Source: Marispirochaeta aestuarii
GTDB taxonomy: Bacteria; Spirochaetota; Spirochaetia; JC444; Marispirochaetaceae
Reading direction: 5' to 3'
NCBI RefSeq assembly: GCF_002087085.1
Contig: NZ_MWQY01000005.1
Span: 124,001 to 188,000, forward strand
Length of the DNA stretch: 64,000 nucleotides
Part shown: one piece after another, positions 56,797 through 64,000 of the stretch
How the letters are laid out: each line of letters starts with the position of its first letter
Numbering within the stretch: the first letter of the stretch is position 1
Made by a program: the position numbers and the translations under genes
Notes under the pieces: model-generated
What the model saw: the letters and a program-made list of their open reading frames with translations, nothing else
Told to the model about the DNA's origin: nothing
Databases searched by the model: none

Positions 56797-56825
56797 ACCG
56801 TATCATAGGTCTGATATCATGTCAA
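56797..56825 (-). promoter_or_regulatory. dctP promoter with shared operator motif
   Basis: On the minus strand TTGACA (56825-56820), 17 bases and TACGGT (56802-56797) form the promoter. The spacer holds GATATCAGACCTA (56818-56806), the motif shared with the tctC and dehydrogenase promoters. The 30-base block is identical to the tctC promoter at 25 positions. Confidence 0.65.
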
Positions 56826-56863
56826 ATAAAAAGATCTGGGGTTCAAAAAAATCATTAAAATAT

Positions 56864-56892
56864 TTGACAATGTCTATTCAGCCCCCTAGGAT
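56864..56892 (+). promoter_or_regulatory. Promoter of the 2-hydroxyacid dehydrogenase gene
   Basis: TTGACA (56864-56869), 17 bases and TAGGAT (56887-56892) lie 44 bases upstream of the ATG and diverge from the dctP promoter. The shared 13-base motif lies about 45 bases upstream of this -35 box, so a regulator bound there could influence both directions. Confidence 0.7.
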
Positions 56893-56936
56893 TCATGGTA
56901 GTAGATTCGAAGGTACATCGCAAGGAGATTTCGAAT

Positions 56937-57908
56937 ATGGCGGAGCAGCAGGAAATTCTGGTTACCATGGCAACAAATTTACGGGACATCCTGTATGATC
57001 ATATGGAAAAAAGGATTTCCTCCGCAGGTTTCAAATTGAATGCTGTTTTCAGCGATACCCCCCTTGAAGACGCAAAGCTCAAAGAGAAGATAAAAAATGC
57101 CGCCGGGTTCATTGTAAGCCTGGAAAAGGTCAATGACGATCTGCTGAAGGGGGCAAAAAATCTGAAGGTCGTCTCGAAATACGGTGTAGGTACTGACAAC
57201 ATCGATCTTGCAGCCGCCGAAAGTCACGGCGTAGAAATAGCCAACTGTCCGGGTTCCAACAGTAATGCCGTAGCGGAACTCGTGATCGGACTGATGATTA
57301 CCATGTCCCGGAACACTCAGAATCTCTGTGACAGACTCAGGGAAGGCAGGTGGACCACGGAAGTAGGATTTGAACTTGCCGGCAAACGGGTGGGCATCCT
57401 GGGATTCGGTAATATCGGACGCAGGGTCGCAAAATATCTGAAGCCCTTTACAGGGGATATTCTTGTCTACGATGTCTTTGTGGACAGAAAAGCTGAAGGT
57501 GAGTACGGAGTGCGGTACACGTCCGTGGATGAGATCATCGAAACATCCGACTACATTACGCTGCATCTGCCCCTGCTTCCTGAAACACGGCACCTGATTG
57601 ACAAGGACAGCCTTGCAAGGATGAAAAAAGGTGTATATCTGATCAACGCGGCCCGCGGAGGAGTGGTCGATGAGGATGCCCTCTTCGACGCCGTAGTCAG
57701 CGGAAGGGTTGCCGGCGCGGGAGTCGATGCCTTTGAGTTTGAACCGCCCACAGCTTCCAGAATGCTGAAGGATGAGCGTTTTATTGTATTACCCCACATC
57801 GGGGCCGCCACCGTTGAAGCCAGTTTCAATATGGTGAACATGGCGATAGACAATGTTCTCTCCGTTCTCGCAGGAAAAGGGAATCCCCATCCGGTCAGGA
57901 TGGTTTAA
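56937..57908 (+). CDS. D-isomer 2-hydroxyacid dehydrogenase (3-phosphoglycerate dehydrogenase-like)
   Basis: The ATG at 56937 is chosen because AAGGAGAT precedes it. The 323-residue enzyme has the NAD-binding GILGFGNIGRRVAKYL, the catalytic Arg in NAARGGVVDEDAL, the Glu region FEFEPPTASRML and the catalytic His in VLPHIGAAT. It lacks the ACT domain of long PGDH forms. With transporters on both sides it probably acts on an imported hydroxy acid or its product; specificity is unknown. Confidence 0.92.
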   Translation: MAEQQEILVTMATNLRDILYDHMEKRISSAGFKLNAVFSDTPLEDAKLKEKIKNAAGFIVSLEKVNDDLLKGAKNLKVVSKYGVGTDNIDLAAAESHGVEIANCPGSNSNAVAELVIGLMITMSRNTQNLCDRLREGRWTTEVGFELAGKRVGILGFGNIGRRVAKYLKPFTGDILVYDVFVDRKAEGEYGVRYTSVDEIIETSDYITLHLPLLPETRHLIDKDSLARMKKGVYLINAARGGVVDEDALFDAVVSGRVAGAGVDAFEFEPPTASRMLKDERFIVLPHIGAATVEASFNMVNMAIDNVLSVLAGKGNPHPVRMV

Positions 57909-57909
57909 A

Positions 57910-57938
57910 TTGACATGACATCAGACCCATGATAGGCT
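57910..57938 (+). promoter_or_regulatory. tctC promoter with shared operator motif
   Basis: TTGACA (57910-57915), 17 bases and TAGGCT (57933-57938) begin two bases after the dehydrogenase stop codon. The spacer contains GACATCAGACCCA (57917-57929), nearly the same as in the dctP promoter. This implies joint control of two different transporter types. Confidence 0.7.
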
Positions 57939-57973
57939 TGAATGTCACGTATTCGTACTTAGGAGGTACATGA

Positions 57974-58936
57974 ATGAAAAAATTTTTAGCGGTGTTACTG
58001 ATCCTCGGGCTCTCCCTGGTGGTGTTTGCCGAAGGACAGGGAGAAGCCAAGAAGATCGACTACCCGACTAAACCGATCCATATGGTTGTTCCATGGGCAG
58101 CGGGTGGCGGAACTGACGCTGTAGCCCGGGTGCTCGCAAAAGAGGCAGAACCCTTCCTCGGAACCACCATCGTTGTGGAAAACCGGACAGGCGGCGGCGG
58201 AGCTGTCGGCCACAGTGCTGTTTCTCAGGCAAAACCCGATGGATACCTTATCGGTCTCACAACGGTAGAGCTGATTATTCAGCCCCATATTCAGGAAGTT
58301 CCCTACAGCCATGAAGAGATGGCTCCCATCATTCAGGTTAACTCTGATCCTGCGGCAATTACTGTTCCCGCTGACTCCGAATGGGACACCCTGGAAGAGT
58401 TTCTGGATTACGCCAGGGCACATCCCGGCGAACTGCAGTGCAGCGGTACCGGTTATGCCGGTATCTGGCATATCGCCCTGCTCGATCTCTCCCAGAAAAG
58501 CGGAACCGAGTTTACCTTTGTTCCTTCCCAGGGAGCAGCTCCTGCAGTTACCGAGCTTCTCGGCGGTCATATCGACTTTGTAAGCTGCAGTCCTCCCGAA
58601 GTAGCAGCCCAGGTAGAGGCCGGACAGCTGAAGATGCTGGCGGTTTCCGGCAATGAACGCCACCCCAACTTCCCCGATGTCCCCACCATGGCGGAACTCG
58701 GCTACGACGTACAGACGACTGTATGGCGGGGTGTTCAGGCTCCCAAGGGTACTCCCCAGGAAATCATCGACATTCTCCACGACGCCTTCAAAAAGGCTTA
58801 TGAATCCGAAAACTTCAAAAAGACCATGAATAACGTGGGGCTTGGTATGGTTTATCGGAACGGCGAGGATTTCAAAAAAATGATTGCCGAAAGTTACGAC
58901 ACCTTCGGCGAGATTGTTTCCGCCTTCGATCTTTAG
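57974..58936 (+). CDS. tctC: Tripartite tricarboxylate transporter substrate-binding protein
   Basis: TctC binds a carboxylate in the periplasm for TctAB. The 320-residue protein has a signal peptide (MKKFLAVLLILGLSLVVFAEG) and the family features YPTKPIHMVVPWAAGGGTDAVARVLAKEAEPFLG, VVENRTGGGGAVGH, FVPSQGAAPAVTELLGGHIDFV and PDVPTMAELGYDV. AGGAGG lies in front of the ATG. A terminator follows it, separating it from tctBA, which allows unequal expression. Confidence 0.94.
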   Translation: MKKFLAVLLILGLSLVVFAEGQGEAKKIDYPTKPIHMVVPWAAGGGTDAVARVLAKEAEPFLGTTIVVENRTGGGGAVGHSAVSQAKPDGYLIGLTTVELIIQPHIQEVPYSHEEMAPIIQVNSDPAAITVPADSEWDTLEEFLDYARAHPGELQCSGTGYAGIWHIALLDLSQKSGTEFTFVPSQGAAPAVTELLGGHIDFVSCSPPEVAAQVEAGQLKMLAVSGNERHPNFPDVPTMAELGYDVQTTVWRGVQAPKGTPQEIIDILHDAFKKAYESENFKKTMNNVGLGMVYRNGEDFKKMIAESYDTFGEIVSAFDL

Positions 58937-58952
58937 GTTTTTCTAAAAACTG

Positions 58953-58980
58953 AATCCCGGCACATAGGTGCCGGGATTTT
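58953..58980 (+). terminator. Terminator after tctC
   Basis: AATCCCGGCAC (58953-58963) and GTGCCGGGATT (58968-58978) form a perfect 11-bp stem with an ATAG loop. Only a short T-run follows, so it may be leaky and pass some transcription into tctBA. Confidence 0.85.
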
Positions 58981-58994
58981 ATTGTATGGGAAAT

Positions 58995-59118
58995 TCTAAA
59001 AACGTGGTATTTTTTCCATAGTCAAGGATGCAGGATTTGTTAGCCCCCGGAAACCCTTGTGATAACAAGAGTCGGGGGCCGTGGAAAATCTTGACGAAGC
59101 AGAATATGTGGAAAAGAG
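58995..59118 (-). repeat. Dispersed intergenic element, copy 2
   Basis: This stretch lies between tctC and tctB and is the inverted second copy of the element at 1835-1958, sharing the 21-base core at 59003-59023. In this copy the inner hairpin CTTGT-TATC-ACAAG is enclosed by a GC clamp (GCCCCCG with CGGGGGC, 59042-59079). TTCTAAAA and TTTTAGAA flank it at about 58994 and 59123 and could be short terminal inverted repeats. The gene gap is 241 bases; the rest holds only the tctB ribosome-binding site. Confidence 0.75.
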
Positions 59119-59177
59119 CAGATTTTAGAAATGCCCTATAATGACACCAGCTCAAACAGAAAAGAGGGAGCAGTACA

Positions 59178-59648
59178 GTGTTCAAGAAAGCTGAAATAGT
59201 ATTTGGAGGAGCTGCCATCCTGTTCGCCCTCCTGTTTTTCATTCTGGCAGGCGATTTCCCTGGCGCCAGAGGCCATGATGTAGGTATGGCCTTTTATCCC
59301 AGGGTACTCAGTGTCCTCATTATCGTTCTCTCCTTTATTGTAATTTTTCAGGGAATAACAAGAAAGGAGACAGAAACAGAAAGCACGGGGACTCTTTTTT
59401 ATACGGAGGACAATGGTGTACGGCGGGTTGTACTGCTGATACTGGCAACCTTGATTTATCCGTTCCTTCTTCAATATGCCGGGTTCCTTATCCTTACACC
59501 GGTGTATCTCGGATTCCTGATGTGGGTTATCGGCGCCGGCAAAATACCCAGGATATTGCTGCTTTCCGTTCTTACCACTGTCTTAATCTATGTCATTTTT
59601 CAGCGTATGTTGAAAATCCCCCTGCCTACGGGTCTCTTCTACAACTGA
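59178..59648 (+). CDS. tctB: Tripartite tricarboxylate transporter small membrane subunit
   Basis: TctB is the four-helix small subunit. The 156-residue protein starts with a GTG after GAGGGAG and has helices at about residues 8-25, 40-62, 84-110 and 120-150, with PRVLSVLIIVLSFIVIFQGI. Context between tctC and tctA supports the call because the sequence itself is weakly conserved. Confidence 0.88.
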   Translation: MFKKAEIVFGGAAILFALLFFILAGDFPGARGHDVGMAFYPRVLSVLIIVLSFIVIFQGITRKETETESTGTLFYTEDNGVRRVVLLILATLIYPFLLQYAGFLILTPVYLGFLMWVIGAGKIPRILLLSVLTTVLIYVIFQRMLKIPLPTGLFYN

Positions 59649-59673
59649 CCTGTGAGCGGAGAGTGAGGAAAAT

Positions 59674-61161
59674 ATGGAAGCTATACTAAGCGGTCTGGAA
59701 CTACTCTTACAGCCCCTTCCTTTGCTGATGCTCTTTTCCGGTGTAATAGGCGGTATTGTCGTGGGAGCACTCCCCGGGCTGACCGCCACCATGGGGGTTG
59801 CCATTCTTGTCCCCTTTTCCTTTGGAATGGAACCGGTTCCGGGGCTTTTGATGCTCCTTGGACTCTACGCAGGAGCCATATACGGCGGTTCTGTGGCAGC
59901 CATTCTGATAAACACACCGGGAACCCCCTCGGCGGCTGCTACAATTCTGGACGGAACTCCTCTGTTTAACAAGGGCGAGGCCGGACGGGCAATCGGCATG
60001 GCGACCTTTGCATCGGTTTTCGGCGGTATAGGAAGCGCGATTTTTCTGGTAACCCTGGCTCCCCTTCTTTCGAGGTTCGCCCTTGCCTTCAGCGCACCGG
60101 AATATTTTGCCCTGGCGGTACTGGGAATAACGATCATCGGCAGTATATCCAGCGGTTCCCTTGCAAAAGGACTCCTGAGCGGGTGTATCGGTCTTATAAT
60201 AGCCACCATCGGTATGGATCCTATTCAGGGATACACCCGATACACCTTCGGCACCGTCAACCTTATGGGAGGAGTTCCCTTCATACCCGCCCTGATCGGG
60301 CTCTTTGCCGTTTCCGAGGCCATAACGCAGTTTGAACGGCTCATTGAACCGATAAAGGAAGAAGTCAACCTGAAGAAACTTATTCCGAGTTTTTCCGATA
60401 TAAAACGGGTTATGCGGACCATGCTGAAGAGTACGGTTATCGGGACCTTCGTAGGGGCACTGCCCGGAGCAGGCGGCGATATCGCCTCCTTCGTCTGCTA
60501 CAACGAAGCCCAGAGAAGCTCCAAACATCCGGAAACCTTCGGTACCGGAGAGATCGAAGGTGTCGCCGCGGCGGAAACGGGAAACAACGCATCCACCGGC
60601 GGAGCGCTTATTCCGACCCTGAGCCTTGGAGTTCCCGGAGACTCGGTTACAGCCATCATTATCGGCGCCCTGATGGTTCAGGGACTGCGGCCGGGTCCCC
60701 TGCTTTTCAGGGATCACCTGGATATCGTAAACGCCCTATTTATCGGCTTTATTGCGGCGAATGTATTTTTCGGCATCTTCGGCCTGATGATGGCAGGATT
60801 TCTCTCAAAACTGATTATGATTTCCAAAAGGTCCCTGATCCCGATCATCATGGTCCTGGCGATAGTCGGTTCCTTTGCCATGCAGAACAACATTTTCGAC
60901 ATCTTTCTGATGCTGCTCCTGGGAATCTTCGGTTATCTTGTACGCAAGATAAATGTCCCCCTGGGCCCGATCGTACTGGCCCTGATCCTCGGTCCCATGG
61001 TGGAGGAAAACTTCCGCAAGTCTCTGGTGATGTCCTACGGGGATTACTCGGTCTTTTTCGTACGCCCCATTTCTGCGGTGCTCCTTCTTCTCGCCCTGAT
61101 TTCGGTGATCACCACCATCGTCAGGGAACGAAAGGGAAAACACCTGCCCGGAACAGAATAG
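59674..61161 (+). CDS. tctA: Tripartite tricarboxylate transporter large membrane subunit
   Basis: TctA is the ion-coupled permease. The 495-residue protein has about twelve membrane helices and highly conserved family segments: VVGALPGLTATMGVAILVPFSFGMEP, AAILINTPGTPSAAATILDG, IGTFVGALPGAGGDIASFVCYNEAQRSSKHPE and IPTLSLGVPGDSVTAIIIGALMVQGLRPGPLLF. It completes the tctCBA set. A long imperfect inverted repeat (61164-61207) follows and runs into the 3' end of the convergent mtnN gene; it may act as a terminator but lacks a T-run. Confidence 0.95.
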   Translation: MEAILSGLELLLQPLPLLMLFSGVIGGIVVGALPGLTATMGVAILVPFSFGMEPVPGLLMLLGLYAGAIYGGSVAAILINTPGTPSAAATILDGTPLFNKGEAGRAIGMATFASVFGGIGSAIFLVTLAPLLSRFALAFSAPEYFALAVLGITIIGSISSGSLAKGLLSGCIGLIIATIGMDPIQGYTRYTFGTVNLMGGVPFIPALIGLFAVSEAITQFERLIEPIKEEVNLKKLIPSFSDIKRVMRTMLKSTVIGTFVGALPGAGGDIASFVCYNEAQRSSKHPETFGTGEIEGVAAAETGNNASTGGALIPTLSLGVPGDSVTAIIIGALMVQGLRPGPLLFRDHLDIVNALFIGFIAANVFFGIFGLMMAGFLSKLIMISKRSLIPIIMVLAIVGSFAMQNNIFDIFLMLLLGIFGYLVRKINVPLGPIVLALILGPMVEENFRKSLVMSYGDYSVFFVRPISAVLLLLALISVITTIVRERKGKHLPGTE

Positions 61162-61176
61162 GGCCTTTCCCATCTT

Positions 61177-61869
61177 TCAGGGAATTCGCCTGAGGAGATG
61201 GGAAAGAACACCGACCAGGTGAGTTGACGCGACGGCAAGGAACTCCTGAAAATTTTTGGGAGCCCTGCCGTCCGCTGCGTCGGAAACAAAGCGAAGCACA
61301 AGAACCGGTACATTGTAGACCCTGGCTGTAAGGGCAACGGAAGCGCCTTCCATTTCCACAACAGCGCCATCCAGTTCACTGAAGAGTTTCTGCCTCAGGG
61401 GCGAGTCCCTGTCGGTCACGAAGGTGTCACCCGTGAGGACCCGTCCGAAGTGGACAGCATAATCCTCTCCCCGGTAGGACTCCATGATTCTCAGGAGCTC
61501 CGGGTCTCCCGGAATCTCCCTGTAGGGAGTAAACGGGATGGCCCCCACGGGATACCCGAGACCTCTGACATCCATGTCGTACTGCAGGCAGTCGGTGCCG
61601 ACCACAAGATCACCGATATTCAGCCCCTCCTTTATGCCCCCGGCAATGCCGGCAAAAATCAGACGTTCCGGTCTGTAGCGCATGATCAGTTCCGCAGCGC
61701 TGAGGGCGGAAAGGACCTTTCCTACCCCTGATTTGGCGATCACTACATCCTTTCCTTCAATCCGTCCCAGATGGTACTCCGTCAGGCTCCCCTTCTCTCT
61801 CCTGTCGCCCCCTGACGCTTCAACGAGGGCTTCAACTTCTTCGCGCATTGCACCGAGTATACCTGTCAT
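61177..61869 (-). CDS. mtnN: 5'-methylthioadenosine/S-adenosylhomocysteine nucleosidase
   Basis: The enzyme splits adenine from MTA and SAH in the activated-methyl cycle. The 230-residue protein has GILGAMREEVEAL, IFAGIAGGIKEGLNIGDLVV, the substrate Glu in VEMEGASVALTA and the catalytic Asp in LRFVSDAADGRAP. The ATG follows GGAGAG. It shares its upstream region with the divergent dapL gene. Confidence 0.93.
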   Translation of the reverse strand: MTGILGAMREEVEALVEASGGDRREKGSLTEYHLGRIEGKDVVIAKSGVGKVLSALSAAELIMRYRPERLIFAGIAGGIKEGLNIGDLVVGTDCLQYDMDVRGLGYPVGAIPFTPYREIPGDPELLRIMESYRGEDYAVHFGRVLTGDTFVTDRDSPLRQKLFSELDGAVVEMEGASVALTARVYNVPVLVLRFVSDAADGRAPKNFQEFLAVASTHLVGVLSHLLRRIP

Positions 61870-61896
61870 GGAAATATCTCTCCTTCAGCATGCTGA

Positions 61897-61925
61897 TTGA
61901 AACTGAAATCATTGTCCGCTATACT
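61897..61925 (+). promoter_or_regulatory. dapL promoter
   Basis: TTGAAA (61897-61902), 17 bases and TATACT (61920-61925) lie 33 bases upstream of the dapL ATG. Confidence 0.7.
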
Positions 61926-61958
61926 TGTGGCTGAATCCAAACAACTTCAGGAAACAAT

Positions 61959-63173
61959 ATGATTACAGTAAACGAGCATTATAGCAAGCTTCAAGCCTCA
62001 TATCTTTTTGTTACCATCGCCCGCAAAATCAAGGATTTTCAGGAACAGCACCCGGACGTCGACCTTATCAAGCTGGGCATCGGTGATGTGACAAAACCCC
62101 TGCCGTCGGCCTGTATCGATGCCTTTAAAAAAGGGGTCGAGGAGATGGCGGATGAAAAGAGCTTTCGCGGATACGGCCCGGAACAGGGATACTCCTTTCT
62201 GCGGGAGGCCATAGCCCGGAACGATTTCAGGGACCTTGGAATCGAGGCGGAGGACATCTTCATTTCCGACGGAGCCAAGTGCGATACAGGAAACTTTCAG
62301 GAACTCTTTTCCACGAATTCCAGAGTAGCCATACCAGATCCGGTCTATCCGGTTTACGTCGATACCAATGTAATGGCCGGACGCAGCGGGGTCTGGAAGG
62401 ACGGGCGCTACGAGGGCCTCCATTACCTGGAAGCAAACTCGGAAAACGCCTTTATACCCGCTCCCCTGAATGAGAAGGTCGACCTGATCTATCTCTGTTT
62501 TCCCAACAATCCCACCGGTCAGGTCGCCAGCCATGATCAGCTGGCCCGGTGGGTCGAGTATGCCAGGGAAAACAAGGCCCTGATTCTTTTCGATGCGGCT
62601 TATGAAACCTTTATCCGCGACGACAGTCTCCCCAGGTCAATCTATGAAATACCCGGCGCACGGGAAGTGGCAGTTGAGTTCCGGAGTTTCTCGAAAACCG
62701 CGGGCTTTACCGGTACCCGCTGTGCCTTTACCGTCGTTCCCCGGGAGTGCCGGGCCTACACGAGCGACGGAGAAGCTGTCAATCTTCAGCCCATGTGGAA
62801 CCGCAGACATTCCACCAAGTTCAACGGCGTATCCTATCCCGTTCAGCGGGCTGCCGAGGCGGTCTACTCTCCGGAAGGAAAAAAGCAGGTACGGGAACTC
62901 TCGGACTACTACCTCGGAAATGCCGCCATAATCCGGAAAAACATGGAAGCCCTCGGATTTACCTGTATCGGCGGAGAGAACTCCCCCTACATATGGGTAG
63001 ACGGCAGAAGGGATTCCTGGGATTTCTTCGACCTGCTCCTGTCGGCAGGGGTGGTCGTTACCCCGGGGAGCGGTTTCGGACGCTGCGGCGAAGGCTATAT
63101 CCGCATAAGTGCCTTTAACGATCGGGAAAAGGTGCTGGCGGCCATGGAACGGATTAAATCCTCTCTGGCATGA
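61959..63173 (+). CDS. dapL: LL-diaminopimelate aminotransferase
   Basis: DapL converts tetrahydrodipicolinate directly to LL-diaminopimelate, bypassing the DapD/C/E route to lysine. The 404-residue fold-type I PLP enzyme has the N-terminus [42 protein letters not shown], the PLP lysine in [13 protein letters not shown] and [15 protein letters not shown]. This enzyme occurs in spirochaetes, chlamydiae and plants. No other lysine-pathway gene is in the window. Confidence 0.95.
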   Translation: MITVNEHYSKLQASYLFVTIARKIKDFQEQHPDVDLIKLGIGDVTKPLPSACIDAFKKGVEEMADEKSFRGYGPEQGYSFLREAIARNDFRDLGIEAEDIFISDGAKCDTGNFQELFSTNSRVAIPDPVYPVYVDTNVMAGRSGVWKDGRYEGLHYLEANSENAFIPAPLNEKVDLIYLCFPNNPTGQVASHDQLARWVEYARENKALILFDAAYETFIRDDSLPRSIYEIPGAREVAVEFRSFSKTAGFTGTRCAFTVVPRECRAYTSDGEAVNLQPMWNRRHSTKFNGVSYPVQRAAEAVYSPEGKKQVRELSDYYLGNAAIIRKNMEALGFTCIGGENSPYIWVDGRRDSWDFFDLLLSAGVVVTPGSGFGRCGEGYIRISAFNDREKVLAAMERIKSSLA

Positions 63174-63177
63174 TAAA

Positions 63178-64000
63178 ATGAAGATACTGGATCCCCGTTT
63201 CGGTCTGTTCGTTGGTGACAGTGACTCCTGTGCCCTGGAGAGACTGAAATACGGCGAAAAGCTTCCCGGGAAAGGTTTCAGTCCTGAGGATTTGTCTCTT
63301 ATCCTCTCCCCTTCGGGTTGGCGCGGGGTCTTTGCATCATCGGAAGACGATGATTCCGGCGAACCGGCGGAGCGGATGCTCTGGGCGGCCCTGTCTATGG
63401 CAGGAGCCGCGGCGGAGTATTTTTCCGCCTTCAGCGGTAAACCCACAATTCTGGTGGGCTGCGATGCACGTCCCACGGGACCTGCAATCTGCGAGATATT
63501 CTTAAGGGTCTTTCTGGCCCTGGGGATTCCCTGCGAATACCTCTTTATAACTCCGGCCCCGGAAATAATGGCCGCAGCACGAAACAGGCGGGAGTGCGGC
63601 GGATTCTGTTACATCAGCGCGAGCCATAACCCCATCGGTCACAACGGGGTAAAACTCGGCAGACAGGACGGCGGGGTACTTCCCGGAATCGAGGCGGCGC
63701 CGATTATCCAGCGAGTTAAGGATATCCTCGCTTCCCCGGAGGAACTCGACAGACTGCGTGAATCAGCCGATGGAGCGGATTCGCGCAATCTGGAAGCCCT
63801 CTTTCAGCAGGTCTCGGACGCCCAGAACAGGGCGTCCCGGATCTATTCCGCGTTTTCCGGCAGCGTTGTGTTCGATACATATCCGGATAAAAAATCTGCC
63901 CTGCAGGAATCCCTCAAAAAGATGCCCCTTGGAGTCGTGGGAGAGCTGAACGGCAGCGCCCGGGGAGTCTCCATCGACCGGGAATTTATGGAAGACCTGG
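63178..64000 (+). CDS. Phosphohexomutase (phosphoglucomutase/phosphomannomutase family), N-terminal part
   Basis: The ATG at 63178 lies four bases after the dapL stop and the frame stays open to the window edge, giving 274 residues. The active-site phosphoserine loop reads CYISASHNPIGHNGVKLG (about residue 150), preceded by ILVGCDARPTGPAICEIFLRVFLALGI, both typical of the alpha-D-phosphohexomutase superfamily. The N-terminus (MKILDPRFGLFVGDSDSCALERLKYGEKLP) is longer than in classical enzymes. The downstream metal-binding and substrate domains are outside the window, so glucose or mannose specificity cannot be judged. Confidence 0.85.
   Translation, partial: MKILDPRFGLFVGDSDSCALERLKYGEKLPGKGFSPEDLSLILSPSGWRGVFASSEDDDSGEPAERMLWAALSMAGAAAEYFSAFSGKPTILVGCDARPTGPAICEIFLRVFLALGIPCEYLFITPAPEIMAAARNRRECGGFCYISASHNPIGHNGVKLGRQDGGVLPGIEAAPIIQRVKDILASPEELDRLRESADGADSRNLEALFQQVSDAQNRASRIYSAFSGSVVFDTYPDKKSALQESLKKMPLGVVGELNGSARGVSIDREFMEDL

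Noticed and set aside
59707-60717. A 336-codon open frame on the minus strand
   Set aside because: It is antisense to tctA, whose family motifs are unmistakable; the antisense product is low-complexity Gly/Arg/Gln-rich.
61164-61207. Long imperfect inverted repeat between tctA and mtnN
   Set aside because: It pairs well but extends into the mtnN coding end and has no T-run on either strand, so it is mentioned under tctA and not called as a terminator.
1-64000. CRISPR arrays, insertion sequences, prophage or integrase genes
   Set aside because: No regularly spaced direct repeats, transposase motifs or phage structural genes were seen; the only dispersed repeat is the 124-base element.

Overview
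The window is a gene-dense chromosomal segment that most likely comes from a free-living spirochaete of the Spirochaeta/Sediminispirochaeta type; this is inferred from gene content and protein style, not from a database search. It carries rpsF-ssb-rpsR-rplI-dnaB, recA-folK-scpAB-rluB-cmk-rpsA, mltG-dnaG-rpoD, a rod-shape operon, an LL-diaminopimelate aminotransferase, spirochaete-style lipoproteins and a very large OmpA-family envelope protein. I see no insertion sequence, prophage, CRISPR array or rRNA operon.

Layout. 1-1790: 3' end of proA, then proB (proline synthesis). 1971-3525: an RNA uracil methyltransferase and an unknown protein, both on the minus strand. 3574-13076 (+): replication, translation and chromosome-segregation genes, many overlapping by a few bases. 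13089-19658 (+): a sigma54-type activator, a TPR membrane protein, a CHASE2 cyclase, a lipoprotein, a small membrane protein and mazG. 19597-40387 (-): a long co-directional series running (in transcription order) cysteine-cluster protein, metallo-beta-lactamase-fold protein, small protein, giant barrel/Ig-repeat/OmpA protein, mltG, dnaG, rpoD, zinc-ribbon protein, rnpB, TPR protein, mreB, mreC, mreD, mrdA, rodA and a radical SAM protein. It holds most of the cell-elongation machinery. 40442-44372: tRNA-Tyr with its own promoter and terminator, ybaK, a CapA-like lipoprotein, an M48 protease and a small zinc-ribbon protein.

44484-61161 is the accessory, catabolic part. A GntR/FCD regulator is divergent from a dehydrogenase-transaldolase-TIM-barrel isomerase operon. 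Further along lie a second dehydrogenase, a Gld-like ABC system, a TRAP transporter (dctPQM), a 2-hydroxyacid dehydrogenase and a tripartite tricarboxylate transporter (tctCBA). Three promoters here (dehydrogenase, dctP, tctC) share a 13-base motif, and the dctP and tctC promoters match at 25 of 30 bases. This suggests one regulon that takes up and breaks down a carboxylate or sugar acid whose identity the sequence does not give. 61177-64000: MTA/SAH nucleosidase, dapL and the 5' part of a phosphohexomutase.

The most novel signal is a 124-base intergenic element present twice, at 1835-1958 and inverted at 58995-59118. The copies align without gaps at about 77% identity, share a 21-base identical core, and contain complementary arms plus an invariant small hairpin. 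It may be a small mobile element (MITE-like) or a structured RNA. The second notable item is the 1426-residue barrel/eight-Ig-repeat/OmpA fusion, whose repeats alternate between two subtypes.
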